NCBI GenBank assembly: GCA_028869035.1
Contig: JAGWTL010000217.1
Span: forward strand, 1 to 5,378
DNA: 5,378 nt
From: Burkholderiales bacterium
Lineage (GTDB): Bacteria; Pseudomonadota; Gammaproteobacteria; Burkholderiales; Burkholderiaceae_C
Direction of reading: 5' to 3'
Part shown: piece after piece, positions 1 through 5,378 of the stretch
Numbering within the stretch: the first letter of the stretch is position 1
Layout: every line of letters starts with the position of its first letter
Notes under the pieces: generated by a model
What the model saw: the letters and a program-made list of their open reading frames with translations, nothing else
What the model was told of the DNA's origin: nothing
Databases searched by the model: none
Program-made: the position numbers and the translations under genes

Positions 1-476
1 GTCGTCGTGATGCTGATGTTCAGACCACGCAGAGCATCCACCTTGTCGTATTCGATTTCGGGGAAGATGATCTGTTCTTTGACGCCGATGTTGTAGTTGC
101 CGCGGCCGTCGAACGAACGACCCGAGATACCGCGGAAGTCACGAACGCGCGGCAGCGCGATGGTGACGAAGCGGTCCAGGAATTCGTACATGCGCACGCC
201 ACGCAGGGTGACCATGCAGCCGATGGGCACGTTCTCGCGGATCTTGAACGCGGCGATGGCCTTGCGGCTCTTGGTGACCACGGGCTTCTGGCCGGAGATC
301 TTGGTCAGATCGCCGACGGCGTGGTCCATCACCTTCTTGTCGGCGACGGCCTCGCTCACACCCATGTTCAGGGTGATCTTGGTCAGGCGCGGCACCTCCA
401 TGGGCGACTTGTAGCCGAACTTCTTGGTCAGCTCGGGAACAACCTTCTCGCGGTAGATATCTTGAAAACGTGCCAT
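1..476 (-). CDS. rplE: 50S ribosomal protein L5, 3' end beyond window
   Basis: Ribosomal protein L5 of the large subunit binds 5S rRNA and helps form the central protuberance. The minus strand reads MARFQDIYREKVVPEL, then the family blocks LTKISGQKPVVTKSRKAI and RDFRGISGRSFDGRGNYNIG, and runs open to the left edge. About 158 of the usual ~179 residues are present, so only the C-terminal ~20 are missing; there is no frameshift. The chosen start is the ATG at 474-476, two bases after the rplX stop, giving the usual MARxQ N-terminus. An in-frame ATG six bases upstream (480-482) overlaps the rplX stop as ATGA and would add Met-Thr. A ribosome-binding site AAGG lies at 487-490, 10 bases from the first choice and 4 from the second. 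It is co-transcribed with rplX and rplN as in the classical spc operon. Identity is certain; the exact start is not. Confidence 0.97.
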   Translation of the reverse strand, partial: MARFQDIYREKVVPELTKKFGYKSPMEVPRLTKITLNMGVSEAVADKKVMDHAVGDLTKISGQKPVVTKSRKAIAAFKIRENVPIGCMVTLRGVRMYEFLDRFVTIALPRVRDFRGISGRSFDGRGNYNIGVKEQIIFPEIEYDKVDALRGLNISITT

Positions 477-478
477 GG

Positions 479-799
479 TCATGCCGCCTTGATTTCTTCG
501 CCGCTGGACTTGTAGACGCGCACGCGCTTGCCGTCAGCCAGGAGCTTGATGCCGACGCGGTCGGCCTTGCCGGTCGCCGCATTGAAAATGGCCACATTGG
601 ACTGGTGGATCGGCATGGTCTTTTCCACGATGCCGCCAGTCGTGCCCTTCATGGGGTTGGGCTTGGTGTGCTTCTTCACCAGGTTCACGCCCTCGACCAC
701 CACATGGGTGTCATTCTTGCGCAGCGCGACCTTGCCGCGCTTGCCCTTGTCACGCCCGGTGAGGACGATGACTTCGTCGCCTTTGCGAATCTTGTTCAT
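479..799 (-). CDS. rplX: 50S ribosomal protein L24
   Basis: L24 is an early assembly protein of the 50S subunit that binds near the 5' end of 23S rRNA. The 106-residue product (E. coli has 104) opens with the KOW motif, roughly residues 3-30, reading IRKGDEVIVLTGRDKGKRGK, followed by the family segment GVNLVKKHTKPNP. The start is the ATG at 797-799, supported by a Shine-Dalgarno AAGGA at 806-810 that overlaps the TAA stop of rplN, with a 6-base spacer. Only 9 bases separate it from rplN and 2 from rplE, so translation of the three genes is probably coupled. Nothing is unusual in length or composition. Confidence 0.98.
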   Translation of the reverse strand: MNKIRKGDEVIVLTGRDKGKRGKVALRKNDTHVVVEGVNLVKKHTKPNPMKGTTGGIVEKTMPIHQSNVAIFNAATGKADRVGIKLLADGKRVRVYKSSGEEIKAA

Positions 800-808
800 G
801 GCGTGTCC

Positions 809-1177
809 TTAGAGAACTTCGGGAGCCAGGGACACGATCTTCATGAACTTCTCGGTACGCAGTTCACGCGTGACCGGGCCGAAGATGCGGGTGCCGATGG
901 GCTCCAGCTTGTTGTTGAGCAGCACGGCGGCATTGCCGTCGAACTTGACCAGGGAGCCATCACCACGGCGGATGCCCTTGGCGGTGCGAACCACCACAGC
1001 GCTGTAGACCTCGCCTTTTTTGACGCGGCCACGCGGAGCGGCTTCCTTGATGCTCACCTTGATGACGTCGCCGACACTGGCGTAGCGACGCTTGGAACCG
1101 CCGAGCACCTTGATGCACAAAACGGACTTCGCGCCGGTGTTGTCGGCAACTTCTAACCGAGATTCAGTCTGGATCAT
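809..1177 (-). CDS. rplN: 50S ribosomal protein L14, first gene of the spc operon
   Basis: L14 is a core 50S protein that binds 23S rRNA and contributes to the bridge with the 30S subunit. The product is 122 residues (E. coli 123), beginning MIQTESRLEVADNTGAK and containing the family blocks RRYASVGDVIKVSIKEA and AVVVRTAKGIRRGDGS. The frame stays open upstream to an ATG at 1255, but those 26 extra residues are unlike any L14 and lie in the leader, so the ATG at 1175-1177 is the start. The ribosome-binding site is weak: a GGGAA about 8 bases upstream of the start. The gene upstream on the same strand is glpD, not rpsQ as in E. coli, with 155 bases between. The promoter annotated at 1308-1336 should drive it. 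Confidence 0.98.
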   Translation of the reverse strand: MIQTESRLEVADNTGAKSVLCIKVLGGSKRRYASVGDVIKVSIKEAAPRGRVKKGEVYSAVVVRTAKGIRRGDGSLVKFDGNAAVLLNNKLEPIGTRIFGPVTRELRTEKFMKIVSLAPEVL

Positions 1178-1307
1178 TTCAATATTCCCAACTTGCACCA
1201 GTAAGCACAAGGCGAACCGGTCAGTCTTGGGCCCGTCGTCCCCGGCATGAACCACTCACGCCGCTTCCGCTGGGCAGAAACTTCAGCTTTTTCAAGCGAA
1301 GCCCGCA

Positions 1308-1336
1308 ATTGTGCCAAAGAATTGGCAGAGCGTCAA
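1308..1336 (-). promoter_or_regulatory. sigma70-type promoter for rplN (spc operon)
   Basis: On the minus strand a -35 hexamer TTGACG (1331-1336, 5 of 6 consensus) and a -10 hexamer CACAAT (1308-1313, 4 of 6) are separated by exactly 17 bases. The expected start of transcription is near 1301-1302, giving a leader of about 124 bases before rplN. The -35 box includes the TGA stop of glpD (1333-1335). A strong promoter is expected here because ribosomal genes need heavy transcription and the gene upstream is metabolic. Spacing and match are seen in the sequence; activity is inferred. Confidence 0.65.
1312..1327. repeat. inverted repeat in the rplN promoter spacer
   Basis: The dyad TGCCAA-N4-TTGGCA is a perfect 6-bp inverted repeat lying between the -35 and -10 boxes of the rplN promoter and touching the first two bases of the -10. 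It could be a protein-binding site or, as RNA from glpD read-through, a short hairpin. It has no T-run after it on the minus strand, so it does not look like an intrinsic terminator. A dyad of this size could also arise by chance. Confidence 0.4.
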
Positions 1337-2916
1337 GCGTCTTGTTCGGACGGCCAGCTTAAATAGTCCCGGGCCAGGCCCAGAAAGTCGGCCAGGGCCG
1401 GGTCCCGCCCGGTTTCTTCGGCCAGGATGGCCGCCACCCGTGGCGCCAGCGATGCCGCCAAAGCCGCGTCCAGGAAGAGCAGGCGTGACCGCCGAGCAAG
1501 AACATCCTCGACAGTTAGCGCATACTCATATCTGGCTGCGAAACGCACCATGGCCTCGTCCAGGCCGGGCACCAGCAACAGTCCAGCCCCCGGCAGGGAC
1601 TGGAGCAGAGCCTGCTCGCTGCCATATGTATGAAGGCCAGCGGCGGCGGCCACCGCCGGTCTCGAAGCATCAAGCGTCGGCTCCGCCCCCACCAGCTTGA
1701 GCCGGTCGCTCACTCCAGCCGGTTTTTCGGGCAGCAGCCCGGCCTGGAAACAGCGCGCCAGCACATCCTCGGCCATGGCACGGTAGGTGGTCCATTTACC
1801 GCCGGTCACCGTGACCAGGCCCGTGGCGCTGACCAGCACCGTGTGCTCGCGGCTCAGGCGACCGGTGTCGGCGTCATCGTCACCGGCCGGCCGGACCAGC
1901 GGGCGCAGGCCGACCCAGATGCTCTTCACATCCGTGCGGGTCGGGGGCCGTGCCAGGTAGCGCGCGGCCTCGCCCAGGATGAAGTCGAGTTCGGCGCGCA
2001 GGGGGCGCGGCTCGCGCGGCAGGTCGCTGCGCGGCGTGTCCGTGGTGCCCAGCACCAGCTTGCCCAGCCAGGGCACGGCGAACAGCACCCGGCCGTCGGC
2101 CGTGCGCGGCACCAGCAGGGCGTGTTCGCCGGGCAGGAAATCCCGGTCCACCACCACGTGCACACCCTGGCTGGGCGCCACCACCGGGCCGACGCTGCGG
2201 CCCTGGGCAGCGCCGTCAAGCTGGCGCAGCGCATCGACCCAGACCCCCGTGGCGTTGACGACACAACGCGCGCGCACTGTGTAAGCCTGTTTGCTGAGAC
2301 GGTCTTCGCAGCGCAGGCCCGTCACGCGCCCGCCCTGGTGCTGCAGCTGCGTCACCGCGCAGTAGTTCAACAGCAGGGCACCCTCACGAGCGGCCGTGCG
2401 TGCCAGCGCCAGCGCCAGGCGCGCATCGTCGAACTGGCCGTCCCAGTACGACACGCCGCCGCACAGGCCGGCGGGCTGCAGGTTGGGCAGGGCGGCCAGG
2501 GTCTGCGCACGCCCCAAGAAACTCGTCGCGCCCAGGCCGGCACGGCCCGCCAGCAGGTCATACAGCTTGAGGCCCACGCCATAAAAGGGCGTCTGCCACC
2601 AGGCATAGGAGGGCATGATGAAAGACAGCCTGGAAGCCAGGTGCGGCGCATTGCGCAGCACGGTGCTGCGCTCGTGCAGCGCCTCGCGCACCAGGGAAAG
2701 ATTGCCCTGCGCCAGATAGCGCACGCCCCCGTGCAAGAGCTTGGTTGAGCGCGAGGAAGTTCCGCTGGCGAAATCGTGCGACTCCAGCAGCACGACCGAC
2801 AGGCCGCGCGCCGCCGCGTCCAGCGCCACGCCCAGGCCGGTGGCGCCGCCGCCGACCACGGCCAGGTCCCAAGCGCGAGGTTCGGCCAGACGGGCAAAAA
2901 GCTGTGCGCGATTCAT
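1333..2916 (-). CDS. glpD: glycerol-3-phosphate dehydrogenase, FAD-dependent, aerobic
   Basis: GlpD oxidises sn-glycerol-3-phosphate to dihydroxyacetone phosphate at the inner face of the cytoplasmic membrane and passes electrons via FAD to quinone. The 527-residue product has the FAD-binding Rossmann motif VVGGGATGLG at residues 20-29, an acidic residue E45 ending the second strand, and the family signature SSRSTKLLHGGVRYL at 54-68. NATGVW follows at 221-226, GLRPL at 337-341 and the late FAD-contact block TGGKWTTYR at 371-379. Residues from about 400 on form the helical C-terminal domain (DAO_C type). Length is normal (E. coli 501). The ATG at 2914-2916 is preceded two codons upstream by an in-frame TGA, so the frame cannot start earlier; there is no recognisable Shine-Dalgarno sequence before it. 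It follows the glycerol binding-protein gene by 93 bases on the same strand, which supports a role in glycerol catabolism. Its stop codon lies inside the rplN promoter. Confidence 0.96.
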   Translation of the reverse strand: MNRAQLFARLAEPRAWDLAVVGGGATGLGVALDAAARGLSVVLLESHDFASGTSSRSTKLLHGGVRYLAQGNLSLVREALHERSTVLRNAPHLASRLSFIMPSYAWWQTPFYGVGLKLYDLLAGRAGLGATSFLGRAQTLAALPNLQPAGLCGGVSYWDGQFDDARLALALARTAAREGALLLNYCAVTQLQHQGGRVTGLRCEDRLSKQAYTVRARCVVNATGVWVDALRQLDGAAQGRSVGPVVAPSQGVHVVVDRDFLPGEHALLVPRTADGRVLFAVPWLGKLVLGTTDTPRSDLPREPRPLRAELDFILGEAARYLARPPTRTDVKSIWVGLRPLVRPAGDDDADTGRLSREHTVLVSATGLVTVTGGKWTTYRAMAEDVLARCFQAGLLPEKPAGVSDRLKLVGAEPTLDASRPAVAAAAGLHTYGSEQALLQSLPGAGLLLVPGLDEAMVRFAARYEYALTVEDVLARRSRLLFLDAALAASLAPRVAAILAEETGRDPALADFLGLARDYLSWPSEQDA

Positions 2917-3009
2917 AAATCAAACTAACTGACAGGCAAATTCTTGGGAGGGGACGACCGAGCGCATGCAAGTTTCACACCGCCATCGGCCGCCCCGGAT
3001 TTCCCGGCT
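2917..3009. other. glpV-glpD intergenic gap, no clear signal
   Basis: This 93-base gap holds no convincing terminator, operator or promoter. A short CCGG-N5-CCGG symmetry lies just after the glpV stop, but the stem is only 4 bp and no T-run follows. The stretch immediately before glpD is AT-rich on the minus strand (GTTAGTTTGATTT) and lacks a purine-rich ribosome-binding site. Absence of a terminator fits co-transcription of glpV and glpD. Confidence 0.4.
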
Positions 3010-4743
<1,734 letters not shown>

Positions 4744-4749
4744 CGGGAT

Positions 4750-4755
4750 CTCCTC
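4750..4755 (-). promoter_or_regulatory. strong ribosome-binding site of glpV
   Basis: GAGGAG lies 6 bases upstream of the ATG at 4741-4743, close to ideal. It is the best ribosome-binding site among the glycerol genes here and contrasts with the missing one before glpD, consistent with a binding protein made in excess over the other products. Confidence 0.85.
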
Positions 4756-4762
4756 AATATCG

Positions 4763-4795
4763 GCTCCCCTGAACGAGGAACCCGGCCTGGGGAGC
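4763..4795 (-). other. hairpin in the glpV 5' untranslated region
   Basis: A perfect 7-bp inverted repeat (GCTCCCC with GGGGAGC, arms 4763-4769 and 4789-4795) with a 19-base loop lies 7 bases upstream of the glpV ribosome-binding site. There is no T-run, so it is not an intrinsic terminator. It may protect the 5' end of a processed message; that role is inferred. Confidence 0.45.
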
Positions 4796-4813
4796 TTGCG
4801 GCCGCATTCCCTT

Positions 4814-4831
4814 GCGTCTTAGAGCTGACGC
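4814..4831 (-). other. small hairpin after glpU
   Basis: A 5-bp inverted repeat, GCGTC paired with GACGC (arms 4814-4818 and 4827-4831), encloses an 8-base loop and could extend by two wobble pairs. It lies about 30 bases past the glpU stop. It lacks a T-run and is too weak to call a terminator; it may be incidental. Confidence 0.25.
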
Positions 4832-4862
4832 GGTCTCGCCGGTGGGACACGTGGGGGTGCCC

Positions 4863-5171
4863 TCACCCTTTCCTCATGATCAGCGCCAGCACCAGCATGG
4901 AGGCGCCGAAAGAAGTCCAAACCGAAGGTTCCTGCTCCAGTTCCAGCCAGAGCATCAGCTTCTCGCTCACGCCGACAAAGGCGAGGTTGAGATAGGCCGC
5001 GCACAGAAGGCCGATGAAGAGACGGTCACCGCGCGTCGTGCGCAGCGGCAGCCAGCCCTTGCGTTCCACGGTGGGGGATTTGATCTCCCACACCGTCATC
5101 ACCACCAGCGTCAGCGCCACGGCGGCGAAGAAGCCCGCCACGGGCGCCGTCCAGGCCATCCAGTCAAACAT
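4863..5171 (-). CDS. glpU: DUF2160 small membrane protein of the glycerol ABC cluster
   Basis: This 102-residue protein of unknown biochemical function is a regular member of GlpSTPQUV-type glycerol uptake operons, between the second permease and the binding protein, as it is here. Three hydrophobic stretches, near residues 9-29, 51-68 and 84-99, suggest three inner-membrane helices. The first loop carries the block TTRGDRLFIG (45-54), which I recognise as conserved in DUF2160 proteins. The start at 5169-5171 gives MFDWMAW, a typical N-terminus of the family, and a G-rich ribosome-binding site AGGGG lies 6 bases upstream, inside a palindromic repeat-like element. It is probably an accessory subunit or assembly factor of the transporter, inferred from its constant location only. 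The symbol follows rhizobial naming. Confidence 0.87.
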   Translation of the reverse strand: MFDWMAWTAPVAGFFAAVALTLVVMTVWEIKSPTVERKGWLPLRTTRGDRLFIGLLCAAYLNLAFVGVSEKLMLWLELEQEPSVWTSFGASMLVLALIMRKG

Positions 5172-5277
5172 GAGGCCCCCCTGTAGCGCCTGCGGCGCTT
5201 TTCCCCCGGAGGGGGACGCACCCAGCGGCCCGGCAGAGCCGGTTCCGCGGGTGCACTGGGTTTTGGGTTGTGGTCAT
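5164..5277 (-). CDS. possible 37-codon leader frame across the repeat
   Basis: An ATG at 5275-5277 has a good ribosome-binding site (GAGGA with 8 bases of spacing, just after the permease stop) and opens a 37-residue frame starting MTTTQNPVHPRNR. It passes through all three hairpins of the repeat element and stops with a TGA at 5164-5166, overlapping the first codons of glpU by 8 bases. The product has no recognisable domain and is Arg-, Gly- and Ala-rich as expected of translated repeat DNA. It might couple translation of glpU to the permease, or be a relic of an older glpU start displaced by repeat insertion. It could equally be chance. Confidence 0.2.
   Translation of the reverse strand: MTTTQNPVHPRNRLCRAAGCVPLRGKSAAGATGGPHV
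5174..5254. repeat. composite palindromic intergenic element (REP-like)
   Basis: Three consecutive hairpins fill the permease-glpU gap. The first pairs GCACCC, GCGG and CCGGC with their complements across 5218-5254 (15 pairs, loop AGA, small bulges). The second is TCCCCC-GGA-GGGGGA at 5202-5216. The third is AGCGCC-TGC-GGCGCT at 5185-5199. A C-run at 5176-5181 closes the left side and, on the minus strand, supplies the ribosome-binding site of glpU. The C/G-run plus GCGC-hairpin arrangement resembles dispersed intergenic palindromes I associate with Comamonadaceae genomes; this is from memory and copy number cannot be seen here. No T-run follows, so it is not a standard terminator. Confidence 0.65.
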
Positions 5278-5296
5278 GATCTTGTTCCTCTTCGGG

Positions 5297-5378
5297 TCAG
5301 ACCCGCCCCATGGCGAAGCCCTTGGCGATGTAGTTGCGCACGAACCAGATCACGATGGCGCCGGGCACGATGGTCAGC
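5297..5378 (-). CDS. glpQ: ABC transporter permease, C-terminal 26 codons only
   Basis: Only the last 26 codons and the TGA stop (5297-5299) lie in the window; the frame is open to the right edge. The peptide begins LTIVPGAIVIWFVRNYIAKG and ends FAMGRV. It is the final membrane helix and short basic tail typical of MalG-type (BPD_transp_1) carbohydrate permeases, where a tail of the form RxYIxxGxxxGxV is common. In the cell it would be one of two inner-membrane permease subunits of the importer served by the binding protein downstream. The name glpQ follows the rhizobial operon order, where the second permease precedes glpU; it is not the phosphodiesterase called GlpQ in E. coli. The EAA loop that contacts the ATPase is outside the window. 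Confidence 0.82.
   Translation of the reverse strand, partial: LTIVPGAIVIWFVRNYIAKGFAMGRV

Noticed and set aside
470..520. S8 autoregulatory binding site near the rplX-rplE junction
   Set aside because: E. coli controls spc translation near rplE with an S8-binding RNA structure, but I could not find a comparable paired element around this junction.
470..1156. A 228-codon open frame on the plus strand over the ribosomal genes
   Set aside because: It is the reverse of rplX and rplN coding sequence with no domain and no plausible promoter or ribosome-binding site.
1178..1220. Second promoter close to rplN (TTGTGC, 18 bp, AATATT)
   Set aside because: Its start site would fall at or inside the first codons of rplN, leaving no ribosome-binding site; both hexamers are poor.
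1178..1255. N-terminal extension of L14 by 26 residues
   Set aside because: The frame is open, but L14 proteins start at MIQ; the extra residues are unrelated to the family and fall in the untranslated leader downstream of the predicted promoter.
1304..1316. Sigma54-like TGGCAC...TTGC in the glpD-rplN gap
   Set aside because: The GG and GC dinucleotides are 7 bases apart instead of the 10 required for a -24/-12 promoter, so it cannot be a sigma54 site of the usual form; the sigma70 boxes fit better.
1630..2748. A 372-codon open frame on the plus strand
   Set aside because: It is antisense to glpD, whose FAD motifs are unmistakable; the plus-strand translation is Arg-, Gln-, Ala- and His-rich and has no family features.
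5174..5254. Intrinsic terminator between the permease and glpU
   Set aside because: The hairpins are strong, but no T-run follows on either strand in the right place, and glpU, glpV and glpD lie downstream in the same operon layout.

Overview
The window is high-GC DNA in which every convincing gene lies on the minus strand. The ribosomal proteins and the class of intergenic palindromes point to a betaproteobacterium of the order Burkholderiales, most likely Comamonadaceae. This placement is inferred from recognising protein families and was not tested with a tree.

Read in the direction of transcription (from high to low coordinates), the window starts with the last 26 codons of an ABC-transporter permease (glpQ-like). 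It continues with a small three-helix membrane protein of the DUF2160 family (glpU-like) and a 577-residue periplasmic solute-binding protein with a signal peptide (glpV-like). Next comes a complete FAD-dependent glycerol-3-phosphate dehydrogenase (glpD). This is the distal part of a glycerol uptake and oxidation cluster of the GlpSTPQUV type described in rhizobia. The binding protein captures glycerol in the periplasm and the permeases bring it in. A kinase, not in this window, would phosphorylate it, and GlpD oxidises glycerol-3-phosphate to dihydroxyacetone phosphate while passing electrons to the quinone pool.

The spc ribosomal-protein operon then begins abruptly: rplN (L14), rplX (L24) and rplE (L5, cut by the window edge), all closely packed. 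In E. coli rplN follows rpsQ of the S10 operon; here it follows glpD on the same strand. A good sigma70-type promoter (TTGACG, 17 bp, CACAAT) drives rplN, and its -35 hexamer includes the glpD stop codon. No terminator is visible between the two transcription units.

No gap is longer than about 155 bases. The glpQ-glpU gap (5172-5296) is filled by a composite palindromic repeat-like element with three strong hairpins, and a 37-codon frame with a good ribosome-binding site reads through it. The glpU-glpV gap (4744-4862) holds two hairpins and a strong ribosome-binding site for glpV. The glpV-glpD gap (2917-3009) shows no convincing signal. I see no RNA genes, CRISPR arrays, transposases or phage genes. 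No wholly new system is evident; the most interesting points are the glycerol/ribosomal junction, the repeat-borne start of glpU, and GlpU itself, whose function is unclear.
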